Positions 41,627 through 51,965 of a stretch of 64,000 nucleotides of DNA are shown here, one piece after another. Position 1 is the first letter of the stretch. Each line of letters starts with the position of its first letter. The notes below the pieces were generated by a model that ran no database searches, had not been told where the DNA came from, and saw only the letters and a program-made list of their open reading frames with translations. The stretch covers positions 5,055,428 to 5,119,427 of the forward strand of contig JACTAT010000059.1 of assembly GCA_014526335.1 (NCBI GenBank), read 5' to 3'. Source of the DNA: Chrysaora quinquecirrha (taxonomy: Eukaryota > Cnidaria > Scyphozoa > Semaeostomeae > Pelagiidae). Made by a program: the position numbers and the translations under genes.

Positions 41627-44600
41627 TCCTCAGTCTTTACATATTCATTCAGTTCTAAAATAGTGTCTAGAAATTGCCTTGAGATCAGTTTGAGGGCCTT
41701 TTATTTCTTACAGAAAATGGCTCACCAAGCAGGGATATCAATATTAAGAACCCGCACACCATTAACGTCCAGGAGGCTGGTCGTCGCGTGTTCAAAGAAA
41801 GTGAACAACTATGATGCCGTTAATCGGGAATCTGGTGCATGAAAATACGCCATAATTAATCAGAGAAAACATAGTTCTTTTTAAGGCTCTCTTCGTTAGC
41901 ATCAGAAATGTAAGAATTTATCTTCTGGGTCGGAAAACCACGGCCTCTACCCGTTTGTACCTAGTGTGTTCATTGTGTTGTTACTCAACACAATGACTTT
42001 AGGCCAGGCTATCGCACACACATTTGCAATTTGAGTAAAAGTTAGGCTCTCTCGCAGCGATCATTACAGATCAGGAATTAATTATCGAAAAGCAAGATTA
42101 GACAAAATCAAATTTAATAAATTTATGATGCCGATAGAGTGAAATGAGACAGAAAGAGAGTGCCATCTCAAATCTCTCTCCCAGATATCGTGTTCCACTT
42201 CACTACACAAAGCTGGTGTTGAAGATGCCCCGCGAAGACTCTAATTTCAGGCATAATCAGAGAAATCGACCAGTTTTAAAGCATCATACCTATTCCAGAT
42301 TGATCTATTTAACTTCAGAAAGCTCACTTGTAACCAGCAGCCGACAAATCCAGTTGAGAAAAGTAAAACTTTCTCTGCCTAAAACACTTCTCTGGCTTCT
42401 TCTCTGTATGAAACCCTTCTTTTCCCTATTGATAATATTCAACAACCTCATTATGCCCTTTGCGCAGATGTCAACGCATCACCGGAAACGGATGTGACGA
42501 AATGGATTCCAGATTATGATTGAACCTACGGATTCATCGATAAATGCTCAACAAACGCCTATTTTTTTGTTCAAAACTTCAAATGACTCAAGGCAATTAT
42601 CATGGCCGTAAATTGCAAGTTTATATTTATTTGTATTATTCTTTTATTTCAGTTCTTGCTTCGAGCTAAAAAGAAACGTGCGCACATTGCCCCAGGGCCA
42701 AGATTGGGGTCAGTGAATATCATACTGTGAAGCCCAGTTTGAATTGCACATGGACTTCCGGTTAGTTTCTCAGTCAGTCCAAAATGACAAGCCCATGGAG
42801 GTTGTGGGATTCTGAGAGACCAACAACAAGATTCAAGATTTTGCAGAAGGTTGTATTAGATGTAGGCACAGAATCAGGGCCGGAGCAGCCTATTGGGGTG
42901 GGCGACTGCAACCCCAATATTTTTCGAAGTTCATTGTATTTTTTATGGAATTTAGAGATTTGGGTGCTTTTTCTATTGCTCCTATTGTTTCAGAAACCCC
43001 CCAAAAAATTTTCCTCCTGCACCACTGACACTGAGAATCCCTGCAGCCTCAAGCTTTTCTGGGGGGGGAAAGGATTTTTGAGGCTGTGTACTGATAACTC
43101 AACAAGAAGGTTTATGGGGGTAGGGTATACCCCCTATATCTTTGGGCATCAAACATTCCTGCAATTTGTGCCCCAAAACAAATACTTTTTTCTGATCTTC
43201 CAGGAAAGAAATTACCACCCCCACCCCCCCCCCCCCAAATGGCAGTTTTGTTCCTTGTAGACAACATGGGGAAGGAAAATTCTTTAATAAACATCTCTTT
43301 TTTCAAAAAAATCTAGGGCCCCATTATTCTTGTTGAACTATGTATGTTTACTAAGTACATCTTGGGGTGTGAGCTGCCTTTGCATTAATGGGGTTCAATA
43401 TGACCCTTGAGTAACAATGTTAGAAGCCCCTGGGTTTTCACTCTTACACCTAAGCTCCTAACCAGTTGATATTTTTGGGAAATATATGCAAGCTGCCCCT
43501 AGGGTAATGATGCTTGTGGCCCTTGGGCACCTAAGTCCTCGTGTGGATATTTTCCAAAATGAATTCAAGCTGTCCCTTAGGGTAATAGCGCTTTAAGCCC
43601 TTTGGCACAAATTTTTCCACCTATGCCCCCTCATTGTTATTTTTGGAAATGAATACAAATATCCCATCCCTCATCCCTGACCCAAACTCAGTAGCAAGGT
43701 TGACAAACAAGATATACTTGTTGGTACATTGGAAGGCTCTAAAGAGAGCCTAGTCGATGTTGTGTCCAGTTTTCATCTGCCTGTGTTCCACTTCTGTTGG
43801 TTAGATCTTCATGCCATAACTTCTTCTTCTAAGCTTTCTTGGTTCAGCAGTTGTCTTCTGTCTTCTTGTCACAGCAATATTTTAACATACACTACAGAAT
43901 ACTAATTACTAAATTACTAAACTACAGTTTTTTGAAAGAACAGCAGTTACAAGTTAGCTTCTGAGAATTACAAGATTAATATCAACAGAAAGATAATTTC
44001 TGGCTTTTGCAGTCAGGAACTTTCATGAAAAATTTCTGTGAATATTTACGAAAACACAACTTTCAAAGTCATGAGATTTTGAAAAACATTGCTATCTTCT
44101 CATGAATCTTGAAATAATTTTTTTTGCTTCAATTTTCTCCTTTTAAACTCTTTCCTCCTGCAAAAGCCAAATTCAGCAAATCCATCAAAAATATCTAACC
44201 AACAACAATCTAATACAGGCATCTGAAAACTGTCAAGTCGTTTTGTAAAGTGTGTCACAGTCAAATCAGTTCAAACGTGTGAACAGAACTCAAAGTTCCT
44301 GAATGTTCCAGTCCTAGAAATCAATAAGATTCGTCGTTCCGTAGATCTCTATACAAAGTTCAGACTATTCCGAGTCGACAGACAAAAGGACAATTTGAGG
44401 ACAGATTTTTTATCTTTCCAAAACAAAACAATTTTGTTCCTTGCTTTAGGGCCGAAAATAGTGTCTGTCGTCTCGGAACAGCCTGCTACGTATCTGTAAA
44501 ATCAAATTCTAATATATTGCCTATATTTTAAACACATAGACAGATATTAGTTTACATATTTACATGTACAATTTACAAATACTCTACCCTACACCTACCC

Positions 44601-44761
44601 TCCCTCCCACAATTATCCCCGTCAGTAATTCTGTAATTTGAAATCTATATATGAACACATGTGTACATCGGTAACAAACAAGAAATTTAAAAGTAAAATA
44701 ATAATGTAAAAGCCTTCAGTTCGATGTATTCAAATCTTTCGTATCAAAAATTTTGCTCAGC

Positions 44762-45019
44762 TTAGGAAGCCGAGACTTTTAGCATCTGTCGAAGATGAAC
44801 TGTCATGGCGTCCAAATTCATTTTTTCAAAAGATTCGCCATGACATGAAGATATCCAGGTTGATGGTGGCTTTGGAAGCACATTGGCAGGCGGTGGACTG
44901 TTAAATTTCGGTCCAGCATATCGCTTGTCTCCAGTTTCTGGGATGGATATCGGTGAAGTTGATTTTCGATTTGCATCTATCGACGGGCTTGATCTCGATG
45001 TTGATGTCGTCTTTCTTTC
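44762..45019 (-). CDS. PNRC-like protein, C-terminal exon, cut by the gap
   Basis: The reading frame runs in from the 500-N gap and ends at TAA (44762-44764). It contains KRYAGPKFNSPPP followed by VLPKPPSTW. This is the SH3-binding, proline-rich core of proline-rich nuclear receptor coactivators (PNRC1/PNRC2), which bind nuclear receptors and the mRNA-decapping factors DCP1A and UPF1. After it come MNLDAMTVHLRQMLKV, the short C-terminal segment with an LxxLL-like helix, and the stop. Upstream of the core is a Ser/Thr-rich tract. The N-terminus is hidden in or beyond the gap. The family call rests mainly on the core motif. Confidence 0.8.
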   Translation of the reverse strand, partial: ERKTTSTSRSSPSIDANRKSTSPISIPETGDKRYAGPKFNSPPPANVLPKPPSTWISSCHGESFEKMNLDAMTVHLRQMLKVSAS

Positions 45020-45519
45020 NNNNNNNNNNNNNNNNNNNNNNNNNNNNNNNNNNNNNNNNNNNNNNNNNNNNNNNNNNNNNNNNNNNNNNNNNNNNNNNNN
45101 NNNNNNNNNNNNNNNNNNNNNNNNNNNNNNNNNNNNNNNNNNNNNNNNNNNNNNNNNNNNNNNNNNNNNNNNNNNNNNNNNNNNNNNNNNNNNNNNNNNN
45201 NNNNNNNNNNNNNNNNNNNNNNNNNNNNNNNNNNNNNNNNNNNNNNNNNNNNNNNNNNNNNNNNNNNNNNNNNNNNNNNNNNNNNNNNNNNNNNNNNNNN
45301 NNNNNNNNNNNNNNNNNNNNNNNNNNNNNNNNNNNNNNNNNNNNNNNNNNNNNNNNNNNNNNNNNNNNNNNNNNNNNNNNNNNNNNNNNNNNNNNNNNNN
45401 NNNNNNNNNNNNNNNNNNNNNNNNNNNNNNNNNNNNNNNNNNNNNNNNNNNNNNNNNNNNNNNNNNNNNNNNNNNNNNNNNNNNNNNNNNNNNNNNNNNN
45501 NNNNNNNNNNNNNNNNNNN
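45020..45519. other. Assembly gap, 500 N
   Basis: Exactly 500 N. The left contig ends inside the PNRC-like exon; the right contig begins at the edge of the BEL 5' LTR. No gene bridges this gap, so the join is unsupported from within the window. Confidence 0.97.
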
Positions 45520-45520
45520 A

Positions 45521-45763
45521 TATTGTGAAGGTCACGTGTATTGAAAAGTAAAAGTAAGATGCAAATGTAACGTTGACTTGTAAAGGTTTCAGTTTGACCT
45601 AAGAGTCACGCTCAGATTAGAATTCATGTAGACGAGCACGAGCTTGCAGAATGTTAGAAGTAAGAGATATGTAGGTTGTGTTGTAAATAGATGAGTTCAT
45701 TACAGTTTATTTATAACGTCGCCCTTTTATTGCCTTATTCCTGACCCTAAATACATTCAAATA
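45521..45763 (+). repeat. BEL 5' LTR
   Basis: Starts TATTGTGAAGGTCACGTG and ends ACATTCAAATA. It matches 51637-51879 except for CCCTAAAT versus CCCAAAAT. The base before it is A here and G before the 3' copy, so a TG start is not preserved, or the true edge is masked by the gap. Confidence 0.93.
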
Positions 45764-45765
45764 TC

Positions 45766-45783
45766 TGGCGCCCAACGTGGGGC
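45766..45783 (+). other. tRNA primer-binding site
   Basis: TGGCGCCCAACGTGGGGC lies two bases after the 5' LTR. From established knowledge, this 18-mer is complementary to the 3' end of tRNA-Lys1,2, a primer used by several retroelements. Confidence 0.85.
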
Positions 45784-45797
45784 AGGAAAATTTGGGA

Positions 45798-47387
45798 ATG
45801 GCGACAACGGAGTCAGGGCAGAGCAGCTCTAGCGGGGAGCAACAAGAAGAACGTCTTTTGAACAGACTTCGAGCCCTGAGAGGTGGAAATCGTGCGGCAG
45901 CAACCAAGCTTATCGCAGAATTATCGAGCATTATTCAAGATCAACCGGGATCTTTTCGGGAGCCAAATGTGCTGGCAAGACTTGGATCTATCTCACAAGC
46001 TATGAAACAGAAGCAAGAATACCTGACGGAGTTGAATCAGAAGATACTTGAGCTTTGCGATCTTCCTGATATTGATAAAGAGATAGACGAATCTACTGAG
46101 TATGATAAACGTTTAAGCGAAAGTTTGGGGAAAATAACACTCTACAAGCAGGGAAACTACGTGGAGTTTCCTGGAAATGGAAGTTCTGAGGATTCAGAGA
46201 GTCAACCAACAATGAATATTGTTTCTACACCGCCAAGACATTTGGGTCTTGCAAGTTCAAGCAACGGAGTGCAAGGACCTGCAAACTTCGGGACACCAAG
46301 TCATATTTCACAAGGATTTGAACAAAATTCAGGTACAGCAATCAAATTGCCTAAAATAAGTTTGCCACGTTTCAATGGGGACATTAAACGTTTTTCTACA
46401 TTCTGGCAGAGTTTCGATTGTGCTGTTAATCGAAATTCGAGTATCTCTTCAGTTCAGAAATTCAGTTATTTGCTATCGCTGCTTGATGGGGCAGCATACC
46501 GAGCTCTAGAAGGACTTGATCTAACGGAGCAAAATTATGAACATGGTATCGAAATTCTAAAATCACGCTTCGGAAACAAGCAACAAATAATCAACGAACA
46601 CATGTCGGCGTTATTGAAATTACAAGAGTATCCAAATCAGAAAGTTTCGCAGATTCGTTACATTTTCGATAATATAAATGTACACGTGAGAGGCTTAGAG
46701 ACTTTGGGTATGCCTTCTGAGAAATATGGCAGTTTACTCATTCCAATCATTATGAATAGAATGCCCAAAGAAATAACGTCTCAAGTGGCTAGAAAAATTA
46801 CACAGGAAGTTTGGCCTATCGGAGAAATTTTGGATATTATACGAAGTGAAATTGAAGTCAAAGAGTTTGCAGAAAAGGTTACAGTTGCAGAGAAAAAACA
46901 GGAAAGACAGAGCAACAACTTCTCAAAACCAATTCAAGCCACTACTCAGTCATTCATAGCAAACGAGGCAAGGAAATCTCCAATCTGTGTGTATTGTAAT
47001 GGCGAACACTTGTCACTTTCTTGCACAAATGTAACAGATATCAAAGATCGAAAAAAGAAAATAGCAATTGCAAGGCTGTGTTTCATCTGCTTGAAGCCAG
47101 GACACTTGGCCAAGTCATGTTATGGAAACCGAAAATGTAGGAAATGCGGAGGTAAGCATCACCAGAGCATTTGTGAGAAGAAAATTGCTGAATCAGTTGA
47201 ACCTCCTACTGCATCTCATCAAACAGCTCCAGAGTCTACTACTATAAATGCATCAGTACAAACGAAGGGTGATGTGTTAATGATGACGGCATCAGCATAT
47301 GTGTATGGAGAGGATAGAGGAAAACGCAAGAAGACAACAGTTCTTTTGACAGCGGAAGCCAGAGAAGTTACGTTTCAGAAGAACTGA
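45798..47387 (+). CDS. gag: BEL gag, with the start of protease in the shifted frame
   Basis: The first ATG in frame is at 45798 (GGGAATGGCGACA); the open frame continues 21 bases upstream without an ATG. About 529 codons. Residues around 195-340 form the DUF1759-type gag domain, with KISLPRFNGD and FWQSFDCAVN. Near residues 400-470 are cysteine/histidine knuckles (CVYCNGEH, CFICLKPGHLAKSC, CRKCGGKHHQSIC). The frame runs into a stop at 47385-47387 after a one-base shift near 47349, at the protease active-site aspartate region. Confidence 0.9.
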   Translation: MATTESGQSSSSGEQQEERLLNRLRALRGGNRAAATKLIAELSSIIQDQPGSFREPNVLARLGSISQAMKQKQEYLTELNQKILELCDLPDIDKEIDESTEYDKRLSESLGKITLYKQGNYVEFPGNGSSEDSESQPTMNIVSTPPRHLGLASSSNGVQGPANFGTPSHISQGFEQNSGTAIKLPKISLPRFNGDIKRFSTFWQSFDCAVNRNSSISSVQKFSYLLSLLDGAAYRALEGLDLTEQNYEHGIEILKSRFGNKQQIINEHMSALLKLQEYPNQKVSQIRYIFDNINVHVRGLETLGMPSEKYGSLLIPIIMNRMPKEITSQVARKITQEVWPIGEILDIIRSEIEVKEFAEKVTVAEKKQERQSNNFSKPIQATTQSFIANEARKSPICVYCNGEHLSLSCTNVTDIKDRKKKIAIARLCFICLKPGHLAKSCYGNRKCRKCGGKHHQSICEKKIAESVEPPTASHQTAPESTTINASVQTKGDVLMMTASAYVYGEDRGKRKKTTVLLTAEAREVTFQKN

Positions 47388-49230
47388 AAAAACATCTGAA
47401 TCTCAAGGTAGACTCATCTGAGTCAATAAATCTCAACACTTTTGGTTCTTCTAAGTATAACAAAATAAAATTTGATTCTGTAACCGTAAACATTGAAGTA
47501 GAAGGTGGGGTTATACCGGTACATGCGCTTACCCACAACGTTATCTGCACCCCCCTCTCCTCGCGCGTAGACATAGGGCATTTTCCTTATTTGCAAGGCC
47601 TCAAGTTGGCTGACTGCTTTGACAATGGTAGCAGTAAACGCGTAGATATGTTAATAGGTCTTGATTCTTATTTTGATTTTGTACAGGGAGATATCTTACG
47701 TGGTGGTGGCTCTGGTCCTATTGCTATTAAGAGCAAATTGGGCTGGATTCTATCCGGAAAAAGTGGTAGCAATGATAACGTTAATGAAACTGCTAATTTT
47801 GTATCTACTAATCTTATTATAGAAGGTTTTCCAGGAGAAAATTTTGAGAAGGAATCAAGGGACAAAGAATTGATTTCAACTCTGAGAGACTTTTGGAAGC
47901 AAGAAGCATGTGGTCTGTATGACACAGAAGCCACAGCTGAAGAAGATAAACCCATAGAAAAGAACACAGTGAATTCGAACTTAGAAATTACCCACAATGG
48001 TGAAAGATACGAGGTAGGTTTACCTTTTAATTCTTCTTCGCTTGAATTGTTGCCTACAAATTATGATTTGTGTGCAGGGCGTCTTAAATCATTGCATAGG
48101 AAATTATCTGCTAATCCAGGACTGTTGCAGGAATACAATGGAATAATAAAGGAACAGTTAGAATCTGGTATCATTGAAAGGGTTGGTGAAAGGGTTGAAA
48201 CCCCTCAAGAAAAACAGGAGCAGGCTCATTATCTAGCGCATCATTGCGTTGTGCGGGAAGATCACGACACTACAAAGGTCAGAATTGTCTTCGATGGTAG
48301 TGCTAAAGCAAGCAGCGACAAGCCATCTCTCAACGACTGCTTGGAACATGGAGATAATTTTATGCCTTATCTTTTTGATACCATAATTCGCTTTAGATCC
48401 CATTGTATTGGTTTTACGGGAGATGTCGCTAAGGCATTTCACCAAATCGGTATTAGGGAATCTGATAGAGATTTCCTACGTTTCCTATGGTTTGATGACA
48501 TAAACAAGCCGGAACCCTCTATTGTGCCGTTTCGTTTTTGCCGTCTGCCTTTTGGATTGAAGCCCAGTCCTTCAATCCTCGGGGCAACGATTAATAAACA
48601 TGTGTCTTTATTTCAGGAGAAGGAGCCTAAGGTTGTAAAAATTTTACAGCGTATGTACGCAGACGATATGTCCTGCGGCGGAGAAACCCCTCAGGAGGTG
48701 AAAGAGATAGCTTCTAAAGCTAAGGATATTATGAGTAAAGGGGGCTTCAATCTTCGCAAATTCAAGTGTAATGATAAAACAGTGCTAACGGAAATTCGTA
48801 AGTTAGAAGGGATGGATGATCATTCCCAGGTGAATAATAGCAATGTTTTGGAAGACACGCAATCATTCATGCAGTCTTCAGTCGGTTTAGTGTCCAGTGA
48901 CAGCGAGCATATGACTAAGGTGCTTGGAATAAACTGGGACAGCGAGCGAGATGAGTTTTTCTTTGATTTAAGTAGTTTAGCAGTGTTTGCTAAATCATTG
49001 CAGGCAACGAAACGTTCTGTTCTTAAGATAGCAGCTAAGATCTTTGACCCCCTCGGCTGTCTTAGCGTTTATTCTATTAACTTAAAGATTCTCTTTCAGC
49101 AACTATGTGCGCAGAAAGTATCGTGGGATGAGGAATTGCAGGGCGATGCTAGGAAACGTTACGATGAGCTTGTATCCGCATTGAATTCTATTGCAGGAAT
49201 ATGTATTCCACGTAGCTTATTTATAAGGGT
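47351..49230 (+). CDS. pol: BEL pol segment: protease remainder and reverse transcriptase
   Basis: Open in one frame from the protease region to about 49230. The protease C-terminal part reads DMLIGLDSYFDFV and LGWILSGKSG. The reverse transcriptase has VRIVFDGSAK, FTGDVAKAFHQIGI, LPFGLKPSP and the catalytic RMYADDM. The thumb/RNase H junction carries KIFDPLGCLS. A one-base shift near 49230 moves the RNase H part into another frame; the first frame then runs on to a stop at 49405 with meaningless sequence. Confidence 0.9.
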
Positions 49231-50036
49231 AAGCAGGTATCGGATATTCAGCTCCATGCATTCTCCGACGCTAGTGAAGCTGCTTATGCCACTGTGGTCT
49301 ATTTACGTGTTGTATACGAATCTGGGGAGGTCGATATTAAGTTCATTACATCTAAGGCTAAGGTTACTCCTATACAGAAGCAAAGTATCCCAAGACTTGA
49401 ATTAATAGGGCAGCTTTGATGGCTAAGTTAGTCGACACAGTGCGCAGTGTATTACAAGATGAGTTGAACATGGCAGAACCAATCAAAACGTATTACTGGG
49501 TGGATTCAGCAGTCACTCTTTATTGGATAACGAAGAACAGATCGTGGAAAATATTCGTGCGACGTAGGGTAGACGGTATCCTAGCTCTGTCGTCTCGGGA
49601 GGATTGGTGCTTTTGCCCTGGGGTTCTTAATCCCGCAGATATGCCTTCACGTGGTAAATATGGAAAGGATTTTAGCAACAATCCATTATGGTGGAAGGGC
49701 CCAACTTCCTCAAGTTACCTCCACAGGAATGGCCTAAGTTCGGCGAGGTAGGCAATTTTGAAGAAAGTACAGCTATCGTTGAAGAGATCTCAAATCCTCC
49801 TAGTATTACACATGCTATGGTAAGTTCGGTTGAGCAACAAGCATCTCTCACTAACATAGTAGACACCAAACGATTTAGCAGCAAGTCGAAACTGCTAAAG
49901 ACTATTGGATGGGTATTACGGTTTGTAAACAACATCAAGGCTTCTGTACGCAAAGACAATTCTTTGCAAAAGGGCGAAACAATTAGCGTCGATGAAATGG
50001 AATATGCAGAACGGATTCTTGTAAAGGACATTCAAA
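49231..50036 (+). CDS. pol: BEL RNase H and linker, in three frame-shifted pieces
   Basis: The RNase H signature LHAFSDASEAAYA begins near 49250 in a different frame from the reverse transcriptase. The frame shifts again near 49409 (then TYYWVDSAVTLYWI, NPADMPSRG) and near 49698 (then GPNFLKLPPQEWP). All pieces match the usual BEL order, so this is one gene broken by small indels rather than separate genes. Confidence 0.85.
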
Positions 50037-51528
50037 GGAGGCCTTTCATGAAGAGCTCGAGTTCATAGAAGCAAAATCTACTAAGAGTAAGAAAGTCCCT
50101 TTGAAAGTGAATCAGTTTAATCTATTCGTTGACGATCATGGTGTGTTAAGGTGTCGGTCACGGTTAACGAATGCTTCTATTCCAGAGTCTGCAAAACGGC
50201 CGATATTGTTACCCTCAAATAGTTTCTATTCAGAATTAGTGAGCAGGGAAGCTCATGTTCAGGTAATGCATGATGGAGTGAGAGAGACGTTGAATTACAC
50301 CAGACAAAAGTATTGGATTCTGAGAGGCAGAGAGTTAATCAAGAAGCAAGTTAGAAGGTGTGTCACTTGCAAGAAGTTAGAAGGTCTTCCGTTTAAGTTT
50401 AATGTCACACCAGAGCTTCCTATAGAGAGGGTTGATGACTGTGCCCCGTTTACGCATGTAGGGGTAGACTTCGCAGGGCCTCTTATTGTTAAGGAACTCC
50501 CAGGGAGACCTGAACGTAAATGTTATATTTGCCTTTTCACTTGTGCCACAAGTCGTGGCGTCCATTTAGAATTGGTTGAATCCTTAGATCTCGAATCTTT
50601 CATTAGAGCGTTTCGCAGGTTTACCGCACGAAGAGGTCTTCCTGCTACCTTTCTGTCTGATAATGCTAAAACCTTTCGAGCAATGTCCAAAGAGATTAGG
50701 ACGCTCTTAAGATGTCCGAGACTAAATGAATTTCTTTCTTTAAAGGGTGTCCAGTGGAAATTCATTGCAGAAAGAAGTCCCTGGCAAGGTGGTATTTGGG
50801 AACGCATGGTAAGAAGCGTGAAACGCTGCCTAGTGAAGATTGTTGGCAGAGCAATGCTTAGTTACTTTGAGCTTGCTACTATTCTAGTCGAAATTGAGGG
50901 AGTTGTCAATGCGAGGCCCCTCACGTATGTTCATGACGACGTTGACGGTGTTTCATACCCATTAACTCCGTCGCATATGATAAATGGAAGGAATCTGTTT
51001 CAAAGGCCTGAAGACAGACATTACGAAATTGTCAGTACATATGAGACCTTATCTAAACGGGCAAAGTATCAGCGTTATCTCTTATCAGCGTTCAGCAAGA
51101 GATGGAAAAGAGAATATTTAACGTGTCTTATGGAAGCTTATAAGGTAAGGCAAATTAATGATAAACCTTTGATATCTGTAGGTGATATTGTCATTTTAGT
51201 AGACGACCAGAAGAAACGATCCTTTTGGAAACTATCAAGAGTCACTGAGTTGATTCGTGGAAAAGATGGAAACATTCGGATAGCCAAGGTACAGGTGCCC
51301 ACTGAGAAAGGTATAAAGGTTTTAACACGTTCTATTAAGCATCTTATTCCAGTTGAAGTATCTTCATCATTGTCAATGCAGTTATCTGACGATGAGACCA
51401 AGGCAAAGCAAGCGCATAAGGTTAAGGACAACCCCGGCGTCAGTGTAAGCGACCCTTTATCTTCTAGGCCCCGGCGCAGCGCAGCAGTTGTGGGTGAGTT
51501 ATCAAGAAGAATAAATAATGTTAGTTAA
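50037..51528 (+). CDS. pol: BEL integrase with C-terminal DUF5641-like domain
   Basis: The zinc-binding region has histidines in the REAHVQVMHD segment and CVTCKK. The catalytic core has the DDE residues in VGVDFAGP, FLSDNAKTF and GGIWERMVRS. The C-terminal part, VGDIVILVDDQKKRSFWKL, is the DUF5641-type domain usual in BEL/Pao. The open frame ends at TAA (51526-51528), about 107 bases before the 3' LTR. It joins the preceding piece through a one-base shift near 50035. Confidence 0.92.
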
Positions 51529-51624
51529 TTTCATGATTACTGTTGTATCTGATTCTTTTATGTTGAAGTTTAATGTTACTTTTATCTTTTATCAACTTGT
51601 ATTAGTTGATTAGCTTTGTAATCA

Positions 51625-51634
51625 ACCTGGGGAG
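51625..51634 (+). other. BEL polypurine tract
   Basis: A short purine stretch, GGGGAG within ACCTGGGGAG, directly precedes the TG/TATTGTG start of the 3' LTR. It is the expected primer site for plus-strand synthesis, though short. Confidence 0.55.
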
Positions 51635-51636
51635 TG

Positions 51637-51879
51637 TATTGTGAAGGTCACGTGTATTGAAAAGTAAAAGTAAGATGCAAATGTAACGTTGACTTGTAAA
51701 GGTTTCAGTTTGACCTAAGAGTCACGCTCAGATTAGAATTCATGTAGACGAGCACGAGCTTGCAGAATGTTAGAAGTAAGAGATATGTAGGTTGTGTTGT
51801 AAATAGATGAGTTCATTACAGTTTATTTATAACGTCGCCCTTTTATTGCCTTATTCCTGACCCAAAATACATTCAAATA
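51637..51879 (+). repeat. BEL 3' LTR
   Basis: 243 bp, one substitution from the 5' LTR. It is followed by GACAATTTCACACC. The 5-bp target duplication cannot be checked because the 5' flank is in the gap, although the single visible base (A at 45520) fits the last base of GACAA. Confidence 0.93.
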
Positions 51880-51965
51880 GACAATTTCACACCAAAATAG
51901 TTGTCCGTAACGCAGCACTGAGTCGCTTAATATTTTTGCTCTTATAATTTTTTTCTTCATTATAG

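Larger units (their letters stand above)
39535..44761. other. Mostly non-coding interval with duplication copy B
   Basis: Between the last visible RNF38/44-like exon and the PNRC-like exon I recognise no other gene. It contains repeat R1 (40440-40623), duplication copy B (40625-41626) and a C/G-rich low-complexity stretch near 43060-43240. ORFs at 42144-42497 and 42784-43260 show no recognisable domain. Upstream RNF38/44 exons and the PNRC-like 3' UTR are expected here. Confidence 0.45.
45521..51879 (+). mobile_element. BEL/Pao LTR retrotransposon, near full length
   Basis: It has two 243-bp LTR copies, a tRNA primer site, gag with zinc knuckles, aspartic protease, reverse transcriptase, RNase H, integrase and a polypurine tract, in the protease-RT-RH-integrase order. 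The LTRs differ at one base that I can see, implying recent insertion. The single long gag-pol frame expected of BEL elements is interrupted about five times by one-base shifts near 47349, 49230, 49409, 49698 and 50035. Each lies beside a short run of identical bases. It stands in a ZIP gene intron in the same orientation as the gene, ending 86 bp before an exon. Confidence 0.95.

Noticed and set aside
42144..43260. Two plus-strand ORFs of 117 and 158 codons
   Set aside because: No known domain, no convincing splice context and C/G-run low complexity; possibly repeat or chance.
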